This document shows positions 16,576 to 26,065 of a DNA stretch of 49,310 nucleotides, piece after piece. Each line of letters opens with the position of its first letter. Position 1 is the stretch's first letter. The position numbers and the translations under genes are program-made. The stretch spans positions 1-49,310 of the forward strand of contig NZ_JAQTQR010000010.1 of assembly GCF_028712165.1 (NCBI RefSeq). The letters run 5' to 3'. Under the pieces are notes generated by a model. That model saw only the letters and a program-made list of their open reading frames with translations, made no database searches and was not told where the DNA came from. The DNA comes from Sulfuricurvum sp. (GTDB lineage: Bacteria; Campylobacterota; Campylobacteria; Campylobacterales; Sulfurimonadaceae).

Positions 16576-17022
16576 ATGTATAACTGGATTTTGTGGTTTC
16601 ATATCATCTCGATGGTCTCATGGTTTGCCGTGCTTTTCTATCTTCCACGCCTTTTCGTTTACCATGTCGAAAACGGAACCAATCATGGATTTATCGAAGT
16701 GGTAGAAGTCATGGAGATGAAGATTTACAAATACATCGGCATTCCTGCATTTTGGGCAACATTGCTTTCGGGAACTGCGCTGATTATCCTGTCAACACAG
16801 CACTATAACGGGGTAAATGTATTTCAAATGGGGGGATGGATGCATGCCAAACTAACTTTGGTAGCTATCTTAACTGCCTATTTCTTCTCTCTTGGACATT
16901 ACCGTCTCAAACTCAAAGAAAATACAGCCTATAAAAGCGGGAAGTTTTTTCGAATGTATAATGAAGTACCCACCCTCTTATTGATGGGTATTGTTGCACT
17001 TGTTGTTATAAAACCGTTTTAA
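16576..17022 (+). CDS. hemJ: Protoporphyrinogen IX oxidase, HemJ type
   Basis: A 148-residue integral membrane protein of the HemJ (UPF0093) family, which oxidises protoporphyrinogen IX to protoporphyrin IX in heme synthesis. It has four hydrophobic helices, a conserved His in WFHIISMVSWF (H9), the LPRLFVYH segment, and MHAKLTLV in the third helix. Length is typical. AGGATT lies 7 nt upstream of the ATG. It supplies heme for the cytochromes seen in this window. CopD-family proteins are distant relatives, but length and motifs favour HemJ. Confidence 0.9.
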   Translation: MYNWILWFHIISMVSWFAVLFYLPRLFVYHVENGTNHGFIEVVEVMEMKIYKYIGIPAFWATLLSGTALIILSTQHYNGVNVFQMGGWMHAKLTLVAILTAYFFSLGHYRLKLKENTAYKSGKFFRMYNEVPTLLLMGIVALVVIKPF

Positions 17023-17026
17023 CACT

Positions 17027-17046
17027 CAAAAGCCATACGGCTTTTG
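17027..17046. terminator. Bidirectional terminator between hemJ and der
   Basis: Perfect 8-bp stem CAAAAGCC/GGCTTTTG with loop ATAC. A TTTT tract follows on the plus strand, and the mirrored A tract serves the minus strand. It lies between two convergent genes. Confidence 0.85.
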
Positions 17047-17048
17047 TT

Positions 17049-18578
17049 TTACCACATCGACCGAGTTTTATGTGTTTTCGGTTTACGGCTTTGGTTTTTC
17101 GCTTTCGCTTTAAAGAGTACCGGAGTCCCTTCAAAATCAAACTGCTCTCGCAACTGATTCGTCAAATATCGGCGGTAGCTGAAATGAAGTCCCTGCGGTT
17201 TATTCATAATCAAAGCGATGCGCGGAGGACGGATATCGTATTGTGTTGCGAAATAGAGACGAATATTCATACCGTTGATACTCGGCAGGATATGTTTGCG
17301 CATTGCCGCTTGGATCACTTCGTTCAGTTTTCCGGTAGAAATACGCTGTGAATAGTTCTCATTGATTTTGAGGAGCATATCGAAAATCTTATGAACCCGC
17401 TGTTTGCTTTGCGCCGAGATTGTAACGATCGGAGCATAACTCAAAAATTTAAATCGATCACGGACTTCGGCAATGATTTTGTCGTAATCTTCTCGCGGAG
17501 CCATATCCCATTTATTAAGGACGATCAAACATGCGAGACGGTTTTTATCGACAAACCCGGCAATTTTCTCATCCAAGTCCATGAACGGCTGTGACGCGTC
17601 GAGTACCAGCAATGCGATATCTGCCGTTTCGAGCATCTCTTCGGTACGCATTAGAGCGTATTTTTCGATTCCGAGGATTTTTCCCCGTTTACGAATCCCT
17701 GCTGTATCGATAAAAGTAATCTGCTTATCTTGGTATTCTACCGTCTCATCGATCGGATCAATCGTTGTTCCGGCAACCGAACTGACTACTGAGCGGTCTT
17801 CTCCGAGCAATGCGTTAAGAAGTGAACTTTTCCCGACGTTGACACGGCCGATAATCGCCACTTTCATCTGGTTGACATCACCCGCTTCATACTCTTTGAC
17901 GATTCCGCGATAGGCCTCTTCGAGTGCTTCTATCGATGTTTCCTCTTCTTCGTCATCCTCTTCGGGAATAAAGAATCCATCATCATCTTCATCGTCGAAC
18001 TCTTCATCATCCGAAGAGGCTTTCAATGCCGCATCAAACCCGTCCATCTCATCTTCTTCTGCGACATCAGGTTCAGGGGTTACAATAGAAGAGTCTGGAA
18101 GTTCTGATGCAATCCAGTTCAAAAGCGGCAAAACCGATCGGTTATGAGCGACCGAAATTCCGAAGATACGATCCGTCCCGAATTCATAATATTCCCAAAG
18201 CTTCTCTTGCATTTTGTCATTATCGATTTTATTGACAACCAAAGCAATCGCTTTTCCCATCGATTCAAGCTCATAAAAAAGCTTTTTATCATCCTCTTCC
18301 GGAAGACTTTTACCGTCTACCATAAAGAGGATAATGTCGGCTTCATGTGCCGCTTTTAGGGATTTTTCTTTAATCCGGTCGAAAAGTTCACACCCTTCAT
18401 CCAATCCACCCGTATCGAGGATTTCTACCTCTTTATCCACCACAACGGCAACCCGTTTTTTGACATCTCTCGTCGTCCCTGCCTGCTCGGAGGTAATGGC
18501 ATCACGCTGTTTGAGCAAACGGTTAAAGAGAGAACTTTTGCCGACATTCGGACGACCGATAATCGCTAATTTTTTCAT
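17049..18578 (-). CDS. der: GTPase Der (EngA), with acidic inter-domain insert
   Basis: A 509-residue double-GTPase needed for 50S ribosome assembly. The first G domain has GRPNVGKSS at 8-16, DTGG near 55 and NKID near 116. The second has GRVNVGKSS at 244-252, DTAG and NKWD. A C-terminal KH-like domain follows and ends in a basic tail (KNQSRKPKTHKTRS). The linker at about 168-226 is very acidic, with runs such as DDEEFDDEDDD and EEDDEEEE, and longer than in E. coli Der. Transcribed leftward on its own; the hairpin at 17027 ends it. Confidence 0.95.
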   Translation of the reverse strand: MKKLAIIGRPNVGKSSLFNRLLKQRDAITSEQAGTTRDVKKRVAVVVDKEVEILDTGGLDEGCELFDRIKEKSLKAAHEADIILFMVDGKSLPEEDDKKLFYELESMGKAIALVVNKIDNDKMQEKLWEYYEFGTDRIFGISVAHNRSVLPLLNWIASELPDSSIVTPEPDVAEEDEMDGFDAALKASSDDEEFDDEDDDGFFIPEEDDEEEETSIEALEEAYRGIVKEYEAGDVNQMKVAIIGRVNVGKSSLLNALLGEDRSVVSSVAGTTIDPIDETVEYQDKQITFIDTAGIRKRGKILGIEKYALMRTEEMLETADIALLVLDASQPFMDLDEKIAGFVDKNRLACLIVLNKWDMAPREDYDKIIAEVRDRFKFLSYAPIVTISAQSKQRVHKIFDMLLKINENYSQRISTGKLNEVIQAAMRKHILPSINGMNIRLYFATQYDIRPPRIALIMNKPQGLHFSYRRYLTNQLREQFDFEGTPVLFKAKAKNQSRKPKTHKTRSMW

Positions 18579-18693
18579 ACATTTCCTAGTGTTTATGCCA
18601 GTATGAGATAATAACCTCGTTTGGCTGTGCGCATGGTGCGTTGATAGCTACGCTTTTAATTGATATATTATTATAGCGCAGATGCCCTTATGA

Positions 18694-18699
18694 TATGAT
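18694..18699 (+). promoter_or_regulatory. -10 box TATGAT, probable leaderless promoter
   Basis: TATGAT ends 6 nt before ATG 18706, with no Shine-Dalgarno between them. This is the same geometry as at 4674 and 29629. A second AT-rich box (TATTATAG) lies about 30 nt upstream and could be an alternative promoter. Confidence 0.5.
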
Positions 18700-18705
18700 T
18701 TCAAA

Positions 18706-19161
18706 ATGATATACTATGATTATAAACGATTTTGTACCGATGTTCAACACTTAAGCGAACAATGCAAACCCTTTGAAGCAGATACGATTCTCGCTGTTGC
18801 ACGAGGCGGGATGAGCCTTGCTCATGCCCTTTCTATGGCGTTGGATGTCCGCAATTTGCACACTATCCGGGTAGAGAGTTATGATGGGGATTCCCAACGC
18901 GATAAGGTGAGCATTTTAAGTCAGTGCGATCTCACCGGTTCGCGACAGGTTCTGGTCGTGGATGATATTGTCGACAGCGGCCGGACACTTTTCGCGCTTC
19001 TTCCGATACTCCGTTTACAAAATCCCACTTGCGAATTTAAAGTCGCAACTCTCTTTACCAAACCGACCGCATTAATGCAACCAGACTTTTCCTTACATGA
19101 AGCTACGGATTGGATCGACTTTTTTTGGGAAAGAGATTTTTTAAAAAAGGGTTCGCTATAA
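18706..19161 (+). CDS. Purine phosphoribosyltransferase family protein (Gpt-like)
   Basis: A 151-residue type I phosphoribosyltransferase, probably salvaging a purine base with PRPP. The PRPP-binding loop [13 protein letters not shown] spans about 82-94. [10 protein letters not shown] (31-40) is the pyrophosphate loop. The C-terminal IDFFWER fits a xanthine/guanine phosphoribosyltransferase-like site, but base specificity is not certain. It stops 43 nt before metK, whose promoter sits inside its last codons. The start has no Shine-Dalgarno. Confidence 0.85.
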   Translation: MIYYDYKRFCTDVQHLSEQCKPFEADTILAVARGGMSLAHALSMALDVRNLHTIRVESYDGDSQRDKVSILSQCDLTGSRQVLVVDDIVDSGRTLFALLPILRLQNPTCEFKVATLFTKPTALMQPDFSLHEATDWIDFFWERDFLKKGSL

Positions 19162-19162
19162 T
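19157..19162 (+). promoter_or_regulatory. -10 box TATAAT for metK
   Basis: Perfect TATAAT overlapping the stop of the upstream gene, 42 nt before ATG 19205. TAAGGAT is the ribosome site. Confidence 0.55.
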
Positions 19163-19204
19163 CCGCTCAACCACAAATATTTTACCTTTCCTCTAAGGAT
19201 TTTT

Positions 19205-20362
19205 ATGCCTAAAGAATATATTTTCACCTCTGAATCGGTCACCGAAGGGCATCCGGACAAAATGGCCGATCAGATCAGCGATGCGATTCTAGACTATATC
19301 ATCGAACATGATCCAAAAGCGCGTGTCGCCTGTGAAACACTCGTATCGAACGGTTTTTGCGTAATTGCGGGTGAGCTGAAAACCACGTCGTATGCTCCGA
19401 TGCAAGAGATCGCCCGTCAAGTTGTCCGTGAAATCGGCTATACCGACGCAACTTACGGTTTTGATTACCGCTCATGCGCCGTACTCAACGGAATCGGCGA
19501 ACAATCTCCCGATATTAACCAAGGCGTCGATCAAGAAAGCGGCGAAATCGGTGCAGGAGATCAGGGATTGATGTTCGGCTATGCATGTCGCGAAACGGAT
19601 GTGCTGATGCCGTTGCCAATATATCTTTCTCACCGTCTTGCTGAACGTCTGGCACAAGTACGCAAAGAGGGGATTATCCCTTATCTTCGTCCAGACGGAA
19701 AAACGCAGGTAAGTATCCGCTATGTTGACGATAAACCGGTTTCTGTTGAAACCGTTGTTGTTTCTACTCAGCATGCCCCTGATATTTCACAAGAAAAACT
19801 TCATGCCGATGTCATCGAAGAAGTGATTAAATACGTTATTCCCGCAGAGCTTATGAGTCCGAATATAGTTTATCACATCAACCCGACCGGTAAATTTGTT
19901 ATCGGCGGTCCTCAAGGTGATGCCGGTCTTACAGGGCGCAAAATCATCGTTGATACCTACGGCGGAGCCTGCCCGCACGGCGGTGGAGCATTCAGTGGAA
20001 AAGACCCGACCAAAGTTGACCGTTCAGCTGCCTATGCGGCGCGCTACGTTGCAAAAAATCTTGTAGCATCCGGTGCATGTGACAAAGCAACAATACAAGT
20101 TTCATATGCCATCGGTGTCGTTAAGCCTATTTCTATCATGGTCAATTCACACGGAACCGCCGTTGTCCCTGAAGAAAAACTCGAAGCGTGTGTCAAAGAG
20201 CTATTTAACCTTACGCCAAAAGGGATAATTGAATCGCTTGATTTATTACGCCCGATTTATCGAAAAACGGCAGCATACGGCCATTTTGGTCGCGAACTTC
20301 CTGAATTTACATGGGAAAAAACGGATAAAGTGGACGCAATCCGTGAGTATCTCGGCCTTTAA
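19205..20362 (+). CDS. metK: S-adenosylmethionine synthase
   Basis: A 385-residue enzyme making S-adenosylmethionine from methionine and ATP. The N-terminal [19 protein letters not shown] contains the ATP-binding His. [12 protein letters not shown] (near 117-128) is the first family signature and [16 protein letters not shown] (near 258-273) the P-loop-like second signature. Length is normal. TAAGGAT lies 6 nt before the start. It has its own promoter and is followed by an imperfect hairpin. Confidence 0.97.
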   Translation: MPKEYIFTSESVTEGHPDKMADQISDAILDYIIEHDPKARVACETLVSNGFCVIAGELKTTSYAPMQEIARQVVREIGYTDATYGFDYRSCAVLNGIGEQSPDINQGVDQESGEIGAGDQGLMFGYACRETDVLMPLPIYLSHRLAERLAQVRKEGIIPYLRPDGKTQVSIRYVDDKPVSVETVVVSTQHAPDISQEKLHADVIEEVIKYVIPAELMSPNIVYHINPTGKFVIGGPQGDAGLTGRKIIVDTYGGACPHGGGAFSGKDPTKVDRSAAYAARYVAKNLVASGACDKATIQVSYAIGVVKPISIMVNSHGTAVVPEEKLEACVKELFNLTPKGIIESLDLLRPIYRKTAAYGHFGRELPEFTWEKTDKVDAIREYLGL

Positions 20363-20399
20363 TTCTCTTTCTGTAACACTCTATCCATAATCTCTATTC

Positions 20400-20424
20400 A
20401 ACCCCCTATTTTTTTAGGTGGGTT
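20400..20424 (+). terminator. Imperfect hairpin after metK
   Basis: AACCCCCTA pairs imperfectly with TAGGTGGGTT around a T-rich loop, followed by TAAAATTCTT. It may be a weak terminator for metK, just before the ferredoxin promoter. Confidence 0.4.
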
Positions 20425-20438
20425 TAAAATTCTTCTGT

Positions 20439-20444
20439 TATAGT
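20439..20444 (+). promoter_or_regulatory. -10-like box TATAGT for the ferredoxin gene
   Basis: TATAGT lies 31 nt before ATG 20476; AAGGAGA serves as the ribosome site. Confidence 0.45.
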
Positions 20445-20475
20445 TACCGCATATTTATTAACCAAGGAGAACCCT

Positions 20476-20760
20476 ATGGCAGTAGTCATTAATGATACCT
20501 GTATTAACTGCGGCGCTTGCATCGACGAGTGTCCGGTAGAAGCGATCGTAGACGAGGATGATAACCCAACGGGTGAAGAGATCTATTACGTATACGCTGA
20601 CAAATGTGTCGAGTGTGTCGGTCACCATGATGAGCCGGCATGTGCAACAGCTTGTCCGACTGAGGGTTGTATCACATGGGATGAAATCGGTGCAAGCCCA
20701 GCTCACCGTGATGATGTAACCGCTGAAATGCGTTCGTCAAAAGCAAACGTCGTTAACTAA
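20476..20760 (+). CDS. 2[4Fe-4S] ferredoxin, YfhL-like
   Basis: A 94-residue low-potential ferredoxin with two [4Fe-4S] cluster motifs. The first is CxxCxxCxxxCP at C9, C12, C15 and C19. The second is a long-loop form, CxxC-x8-CxxxCP (C44, C47, C56, C60), with an insertion containing GHHDEPA, as in the YfhL/Alvin-type ferredoxins. The extra C65 follows in PTEGCITW. The protein is acidic and cytoplasmic. Its redox partners cannot be read here. It is monocistronic: strong AAGGAGA upstream, hairpin downstream. Confidence 0.93.
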   Translation: MAVVINDTCINCGACIDECPVEAIVDEDDNPTGEEIYYVYADKCVECVGHHDEPACATACPTEGCITWDEIGASPAHRDDVTAEMRSSKANVVN

Positions 20761-20770
20761 TACACTTAGA

Positions 20771-20800
20771 TAACCAAAGGGGTTTATTTCCCTTTGGTTA
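20771..20800. terminator. Terminator hairpin after the ferredoxin gene
   Basis: Perfect 11-bp inverted repeat TAACCAAAGGG/CCCTTTGGTTA with an 8-nt loop, followed after a short gap by T-rich sequence. The stem and following TTACGCT resemble the left part of the intergenic repeat at 10518. Confidence 0.75.
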
Positions 20801-20863
20801 CGCTCATTTCTCCTCTTTTTCTTTCTTTTCCGATCTTTAATCTTACTTAAATTATTGTTTGGC

Positions 20864-20869
20864 TATAAT
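20864..20869 (+). promoter_or_regulatory. -10 box TATAAT for the ndk operon
   Basis: Perfect TATAAT 36 nt before ATG 20906. ACAGGAG lies just upstream of the start. It probably drives ndk through fabH. Confidence 0.6.
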
Positions 20870-20905
20870 CCCGTTCTATTTTTTACACACAAAACAGGAG
20901 CATTG

Positions 20906-21319
20906 ATGGAACAAACGTTGTCAATCATCAAGCCTGACGCTGTAGCAAAAGGCGTCATTGGAAAAATTTTAGATCGTTTTGAGACAGATGGTCTTAAAAT
21001 TGCAGCTATGAAAAAAGTTCAGCTCAGCCGTCAAGACGCTGAAGCATTCTACGCAGTACACGCTGCTCGCCCTTTCTTCAACGATCTCGTTGACTTTATG
21101 GTAAGCGGTCCTGTTGTTATTACAGTTCTTGAAGGCGAAAATGCTGTTCTACGTAACCGTGACTTGATGGGTGCAACAAACCCTAAAGAAGCTGAAGCTG
21201 GAACTATCCGTGCTGATTTTGCTGAAAACATCGATGCTAATGCTGTTCACGGAAGTGATTCAGTTGAAAATGCTAAAAATGAAATCGCATTTTTCTTTTC
21301 AGGCCGCGAAATTTCGTAA
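20906..21319 (+). CDS. ndk: Nucleoside diphosphate kinase
   Basis: A 137-residue enzyme that balances nucleoside triphosphate pools by phosphotransfer through a phosphohistidine. It begins [15 protein letters not shown] and has the active site NAVHGSDS with H115. An in-frame ATG at 20855 would add 17 residues over the promoter, so I chose 20906, which has AGGAG 6 nt upstream and gives the standard length. First gene of the run ndk, yceD, rpmF, plsX, fabH. Confidence 0.96.
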   Translation: MEQTLSIIKPDAVAKGVIGKILDRFETDGLKIAAMKKVQLSRQDAEAFYAVHAARPFFNDLVDFMVSGPVVITVLEGENAVLRNRDLMGATNPKEAEAGTIRADFAENIDANAVHGSDSVENAKNEIAFFFSGREIS

Positions 21320-21324
21320 TTGCC

Positions 21325-21696
21325 ATGAAAATAGCATTTAAAAAATTGGGATCACAGCCGCTTCATTTTGAGGCAAATAGTGACAATGCCTTTTTTTCGG
21401 GTGATTTAATCATGAAAAAAAGTAATCTTGCCCAATTAAACGGTACAATTACGGGGAGTATTTCAATTCCCTGCGATCTATGTGCCGAAGAGGTAGAGCG
21501 ATCTTTAAATGAAGAGATTGCTTTTTATCTTAGTGATGGGATTTATGAAGGCACTGACGAAGAGTTGGATGTCGTCGAAATCGACAAATCGATGATTGAT
21601 TTGGAAGAACTTCTAAAATCAGAAATCGAACTGATTAAAAGCGACTATTTTTGTTGCGAAAACTGCGAAGGAACCTCGTTAGATCGAGAGTTCTAA
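21325..21696 (+). CDS. YceD/DUF177 family protein (23S rRNA accumulation factor family)
   Basis: A 123-residue cytoplasmic protein of the DUF177/YceD family, whose E. coli member is linked to 23S rRNA accumulation. The family signature is the pair of Cys near CDLCAEEVERSL (about 50-61) and CCENCEG near the end. The four Cys could bind a metal (inference). Its position directly before rpmF is the conserved family context. It begins 5 nt after ndk and has no strong ribosome site. Confidence 0.85.
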   Translation: MKIAFKKLGSQPLHFEANSDNAFFSGDLIMKKSNLAQLNGTITGSISIPCDLCAEEVERSLNEEIAFYLSDGIYEGTDEELDVVEIDKSMIDLEELLKSEIELIKSDYFCCENCEGTSLDREF

Positions 21697-21721
21697 AACC
21701 AAATAGAAAGGACTATAAAAG

Positions 21722-21871
21722 ATGGCAGTACCTAAAAGAAGAGTGAGTCATTCTCGCGCCGCAAAACGCAGAACTCACTATAAAATTTCTCTTGCTCGTC
21801 CAGTCAAAGACAAAGACGGCACGTACAAATTGTCTCACTATGTCAACCCGACAACCGGTGAGTACAAGTAA
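21722..21871 (+). CDS. rpmF: 50S ribosomal protein L32
   Basis: A 49-residue very basic protein starting [18 protein letters not shown], the unmistakable L32 N-terminus, and ending TTGEYK. It lacks the Cys4 zinc site found in some L32 proteins, so it is the zinc-independent form. AAAGGAC lies upstream. It sits between yceD and plsX, the classic arrangement, and ends 3 nt before plsX. Confidence 0.95.
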   Translation: MAVPKRRVSHSRAAKRRTHYKISLARPVKDKDGTYKLSHYVNPTTGEYK

Positions 21872-21874
21872 TCG

Positions 21875-22864
21875 ATGATTAGAATTGCAATTGATGCAAT
21901 GGGCGGGGACTTCGGTCCCGAACCGATTGTTAAAGGGACACTTGAAGCACTCAAAGAAAAGAGTTTTCAACCAATTCTAGTTGGTAAAAAAGATGAGATT
22001 TTATCTTTATTACCCAAGGGCTATAAAGATAAAATTTTAATTGTTGAAGCGGATGACGTTATTGATATGAGTGATGCCGCAACGGATGCACTCAAACGTC
22101 AGGACAGCTCAATCTATAAAGCGGTAGAGCTTGTACGTAACGGTCAAGCGGACGGTGTTGTCAGTGCCGGACACAGCGGTGCGACTATGACACTTGCTAC
22201 GCTTCGTCTAGGACGTCTTAAAAATGTATTGCGTCCTGCATTGGTTACGTCAATGCCGACAAAAAGCGGAAAACGAAGTATTCTGATGGATGCGGGTGCC
22301 AATGTCGACTGTAAAGCAGAACACTTATTTCAGTTTGCAATCATGGGATATTATTACGCCCATGATATGTACAAACTGAGTGAACCTCGCGTCGGATTGC
22401 TTGCAAACGGTGAAGAAGATTCCAAAGGGAATGAAATCACTAAAGAAGCCTTTAAATTGCTCGAAGGGCAAAGAGGGTTTATCGGAAATGTCGAAGGAAA
22501 TAATATCTTTGACGGAAGCTGTGACGTCATTGTGTGTGACGGCTTCATCGGGAACCTGGTACTTAAAGCCTCCGAAGGGGTTGCCTCAACAATCAGCTTC
22601 TTTATTAAAGAATATATCCGAAAATCGCCGATAGCAATTACCGGAGCATTGTTGATGCGCAAAGTGTTCCATCTTCTTAAAAAAGAGATCGATTACGCTG
22701 AAATCGGAGGTGCCCCTTTAGTCGGCATCAAAGGTTGCGCTATCGTCAGTCACGGAAAAAGCAATCCGAAAGCAATTAAGAATGCTATTTTCCAAGCTAT
22801 CCGTTATGTAGATAACGGCGTAAACGAACATATCGAAAATCGTTTAGAAGAGCTAAAAAAATAA
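21875..22864 (+). CDS. plsX: Phosphate acyltransferase
   Basis: A 329-residue enzyme that turns acyl-ACP into acyl-phosphate for phospholipid synthesis, peripheral to the inner membrane. It starts [20 protein letters not shown], has [12 protein letters not shown] (near 92-103) and [14 protein letters not shown] in the C-terminal half, all family motifs. It begins 3 nt after rpmF and is followed by fabH after 26 nt. This gene order is common across bacteria and suggests coordination of membrane lipid and ribosome supply. Confidence 0.96.
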   Translation: MIRIAIDAMGGDFGPEPIVKGTLEALKEKSFQPILVGKKDEILSLLPKGYKDKILIVEADDVIDMSDAATDALKRQDSSIYKAVELVRNGQADGVVSAGHSGATMTLATLRLGRLKNVLRPALVTSMPTKSGKRSILMDAGANVDCKAEHLFQFAIMGYYYAHDMYKLSEPRVGLLANGEEDSKGNEITKEAFKLLEGQRGFIGNVEGNNIFDGSCDVIVCDGFIGNLVLKASEGVASTISFFIKEYIRKSPIAITGALLMRKVFHLLKKEIDYAEIGGAPLVGIKGCAIVSHGKSNPKAIKNAIFQAIRYVDNGVNEHIENRLEELKK

Positions 22865-22890
22865 ACTTCGATCCCTTATAAAGGCTAACC

Positions 22891-23889
22891 ATGTACGCTG
22901 CGTTTCGTTCTATCGGTGCTTATGTCCCCTCTAAAATTTTGACCAATGCCGAATTAGAGGTAATGGTTGATACCAGCGATGAGTGGATCACAAAACGAAC
23001 CGGGATCAAAGAGCGTCATATTGCAGCTGCTGATGAGCGAACCAGCGATATGGGTGTAAAAGCGGCAGAAATGGCAATAGAGCGCTCCGGTCTTGTAAAA
23101 GAAGAGATCGATATGATCATCTGTGCAACCATCTCACCCGATTATTTTTGTATGCCCTCGACTGCGACTATCATCGCAACTAAACTCGGACTGGGAAAAG
23201 TCATGGCGTATGACATTTCAGCCGCTTGTACCGGATTTGTTTATGCTCTCAGTATCGCAAAAGCATTTATTGAATCAGGAATGAAAAAAAATGTCCTGAT
23301 CGTCGGTGCCGAAAAACTCAGTGCGATTACCGACTATACGGATCGTGGTACCTGTATTCTCTTCGGTGACGGTGCCGGAGCCGCTGTTATCAGTGCAACT
23401 GAAGCTAAAAATGAAGCGATTATCGATATCCATACCGGCTCAGACGGCTCTTTTGCCGATTTGTTGATGACACCTAACGGTGGAAGCGGGTCGGCGCACG
23501 ATGAGCTGGATCGTGAAGCGGCGGGATGCTTTATGCGGATGAAAGGAAACGAGACTTTTAAAGTCGCTGTACGTACTCTTACCGCCGATGTGGTGGAAAT
23601 TTTAGAGCAAAATAATATTGAATCTTCCAAAATCACCCATTTCGTCCCTCATCAGGCAAACTACCGTATTATCAAAGCAGTCGGTGATGCACTTGAGCTC
23701 ACCGATGATCAAGTCGTATTAACGGTCGAAAAATACGGTAATACATCAGGTGCATCTATTCCGATGGCGATCAATGATATCTATGAGTCAGGAAAACTGC
23801 AGCAAGGTGACTTAATGCTTCTTGACGCATTTGGAGGCGGTCTCACATGGGGCAGTGCTCTAGTTCCGTTTTCGGGAAAAACTATCTAA
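22891..23889 (+). CDS. fabH: 3-oxoacyl-ACP synthase III
   Basis: A 332-residue condensing enzyme that starts fatty acid synthesis from acetyl-CoA and malonyl-ACP. The catalytic triad is visible: C113 in [12 protein letters not shown]254 in VPHQANYRI, and N284 in GNTSGASIP. Length is standard. It is last in the ndk-fabH operon; the HIT gene follows 38 nt later with its own AAAGG ribosome site. Confidence 0.96.
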   Translation: MYAAFRSIGAYVPSKILTNAELEVMVDTSDEWITKRTGIKERHIAAADERTSDMGVKAAEMAIERSGLVKEEIDMIICATISPDYFCMPSTATIIATKLGLGKVMAYDISAACTGFVYALSIAKAFIESGMKKNVLIVGAEKLSAITDYTDRGTCILFGDGAGAAVISATEAKNEAIIDIHTGSDGSFADLLMTPNGGSGSAHDELDREAAGCFMRMKGNETFKVAVRTLTADVVEILEQNNIESSKITHFVPHQANYRIIKAVGDALELTDDQVVLTVEKYGNTSGASIPMAINDIYESGKLQQGDLMLLDAFGGGLTWGSALVPFSGKTI

Positions 23890-23927
23890 AAAATTGCTAC
23901 ACTATCGAATCTTTTTAAAGGTTCGAC

Positions 23928-24305
23928 ATGATTTATTCCAACCCCCTTATTTATATCGAAATTCACGACAGTGAAATCCCCTGGCTTAAAATTTTCACCC
24001 ATACTCATCACAAAGAATTTTCAGAATGTGCTCGTGAAGAAAAAGAGATGATCTGGATGTGTTTGGACATCATCGAAACCAAAATGCTCTCATTTTTCAA
24101 ACCTGATAAAATTAATATCGCTTCATTCGGAAATATGTTGCCGCGAGTACATTGGCATATTATGGCACGCTTTGAAAAGGACAGTTATTTTCCGGAACCG
24201 ATGTGGGGGATTAAACAAAGAGAGGGAATAGTATTAACAGCTCCGATGGAGCTGTTTATAGAGGAGTTAAAAGTCGAATTAACTTCTAGGTTTGCTGCTA
24301 GCTGA
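23928..24305 (+). CDS. HIT-family hydrolase (dinucleoside polyphosphate type)
   Basis: A 125-residue HIT-domain protein that probably hydrolyses dinucleoside polyphosphates or related nucleotides. The HIT motif reads LPRVHWHIMAR with H75 and H77. The first His of the canonical HxHxH is R73; in many bacterial relatives this position is Gln and activity is kept. N69 precedes it in FGNM. The following PEPMWG matches the bacterial subfamily. The last 27 nt overlap the convergent helicase gene. Confidence 0.85.
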   Translation: MIYSNPLIYIEIHDSEIPWLKIFTHTHHKEFSECAREEKEMIWMCLDIIETKMLSFFKPDKINIASFGNMLPRVHWHIMARFEKDSYFPEPMWGIKQREGIVLTAPMELFIEELKVELTSRFAAS

Positions 24306-25892
24306 GCGATTACCGCCGCTAAAGCTACGTGAACGATCTCCACGATCGTTTCCGCCACGTTCACCACTACCGCTACGCTCACCACCGGCAGCATTACGGT
24401 CATTATTACCGCGATATCCGCCGCCGCTTGAGTTACGGTCATTGCTGCCACGATATCCACCGCCGCCGCTTCGGTTACGATTGAATCCGCCGCTTCGATT
24501 CCCGCCGCGATCACCACGGTTAGCAAGATTACTAAGAATTTTCTCCAAACGTTCTGCTGCAATACCGATATTATTTGGACCTGCAACGGTATTACGTTCC
24601 ATCAATACAGAGATCAATTTGTATGCAATCTGTTCTTGATCGTAATCTTCTTTCAACAAATCCAACACTTTATGCGCTTCATCATATACGTGTTGTTTTT
24701 CAATTTCACGAACCAAACGGGTCACTTGCGCTTCTTTAACATCCAATTTGCTTGGAATATACGCATGTTCCATCGTTGTCCCTACTTTTGCACGGATACG
24801 TTGAAGTTCTTTGAACTCCATTGGAGTTACCAATGTAATCGCAACCCCTTTTTTACCTGCACGCCCTGTACGACCGATACGGTGTACATAACTCTCAGGA
24901 TCAAATGGAATATGGTAGTTGAAAACGTGAGTAACATCATCGATGTGCAATCCGCGCGCCGCAACGTCAGTTGCGATCAATACATCAACCGCATCGGTTT
25001 TAAGCCCTTTGATAACACTTTCGCGTTGACGTTGCTCCATGTCGCCATGCAACCCTTTTGCCATATAACCCGCAGCTGAAAGTACATTTGAGAGACGATC
25101 AACCTCTTTTTTGGTACGACAGAATACGACAGTTTTCTTCGCATCTTCCGCATCCATCAAACGGATAATCGCATCATCACGCTCTGATTCTTCAATAACA
25201 TAATACTGTTGAGTAATATCGGTATTCGTCGTTTCAGATTTTGTGATCGATGCAAAAAATGGATTCACAAGAATTCGTTCCGCCAATTGCTTGATCGGGG
25301 CCGGCATCGTTGCAGAGAAAAGCAACGTTTGACGCTCAGTCGGCAAATAGCTGAAAATTTCATTGATATCATCCAAAAAGCCCATATCGAGCATTTCATC
25401 TGCTTCGTCCAAAATAACAGTTGACGGGGTAAAGCCTTTTAACATATTACGGCTCAACATGTCCAGAAGACGACCTGGAGTTGCGATAATAACTTGTGCA
25501 CCGCGCTCGATCAAATCCATTTGACGATTGTACGATGAACCGCCGTAAATGGTTACGGTACGCGCACCTAAATGTTTACCGTATTTGAAAATTTCATCAC
25601 TTACTTGGTTCGCTAGTTCGCGTGTCGGAGTGATAATAAGGGTTTCAATTCCCCCTTTTAAATGCATTTTATTCAATGCAGGAAGACCGAAAGCAGCTGT
25701 TTTACCGGTACCGGTATGAGCTTGTCCTACGACGTCACGCCCTTCCATAATAACGGGAATAACCATTTGTTGAATCGGACTTGGTGTTTTAAATCCCGCG
25801 AGACGGATACTTTGCATAATCTCTTCACGGAGACCGAAATCTTCAAATGTCGCGAGATTTTCTTCTGTGATTGGTGTTTCTATTACGTTCAT
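24279..25892 (-). CDS. DEAD-box RNA helicase with Gly/Arg-rich tail
   Basis: A 537-residue ATP-dependent RNA helicase of the DeaD/RhlE group, likely acting in ribosome assembly or cold adaptation. Motifs in order: Q motif (FEDFGLR to SPIQ, 16-41), AHTGTGKT (58-65), PTRELA, DEAD (162-165), SAT (193-195), then the helicase C domain with HIGRTGRAGK. Residues 458-537 are a low-complexity Gly/Arg/Asn tail with a twice-repeated GGGYRGxNDRN unit, an RNA-binding RGG-type feature. The start has a TATAAT box on the minus strand at 26060, giving a leader of about 160 nt. deaD or csdA might be the symbol, but subfamily is not certain. Confidence 0.93.
   Translation of the reverse strand: MNVIETPITEENLATFEDFGLREEIMQSIRLAGFKTPSPIQQMVIPVIMEGRDVVGQAHTGTGKTAAFGLPALNKMHLKGGIETLIITPTRELANQVSDEIFKYGKHLGARTVTIYGGSSYNRQMDLIERGAQVIIATPGRLLDMLSRNMLKGFTPSTVILDEADEMLDMGFLDDINEIFSYLPTERQTLLFSATMPAPIKQLAERILVNPFFASITKSETTNTDITQQYYVIEESERDDAIIRLMDAEDAKKTVVFCRTKKEVDRLSNVLSAAGYMAKGLHGDMEQRQRESVIKGLKTDAVDVLIATDVAARGLHIDDVTHVFNYHIPFDPESYVHRIGRTGRAGKKGVAITLVTPMEFKELQRIRAKVGTTMEHAYIPSKLDVKEAQVTRLVREIEKQHVYDEAHKVLDLLKEDYDQEQIAYKLISVLMERNTVAGPNNIGIAAERLEKILSNLANRGDRGGNRSGGFNRNRSGGGGYRGSNDRNSSGGGYRGNNDRNAAGGERSGSGERGGNDRGDRSRSFSGGNRSASSKPRS
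24282..24521 (-). repeat. Gly/Arg/Asn-rich coding repeat (helicase tail)
   Basis: This stretch codes for 80 residues made mostly of Gly, Arg, Ser and Asn, including two near copies of GGGYRGxNDRN. It is strongly biased DNA that also creates a meaningless Pro/Arg/Leu-rich frame on the other strand. Confidence 0.85.
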
Positions 25893-26059
25893 GATTTACC
25901 TTTATATATACGCCACCGGAAAACCTATTTCCGGCCAGTTACGCTTGCCCACTCATGGGGGAGAGAAATTTTAATGAGGATAAGTTGGATTCTCATCCGC
26001 GAGGGCACCTTTGAAAAAGATTCATTAATCTCTTTAGAAGGTACCCAAATTCAAATGGA

Positions 26060-26065
26060 ATTATA
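26060..26065 (-). promoter_or_regulatory. -10 box TATAAT for the DEAD-box helicase
   Basis: A perfect TATAAT on the minus strand, giving a leader of about 160 nt. Long structured leaders are typical of cold-shock genes. Confidence 0.5.

Noticed and set aside
24292-24639. Pro/Arg/Leu-rich plus-strand frame of 115 codons
   Set aside because: It is the antisense shadow of the Gly/Arg-rich helicase tail.
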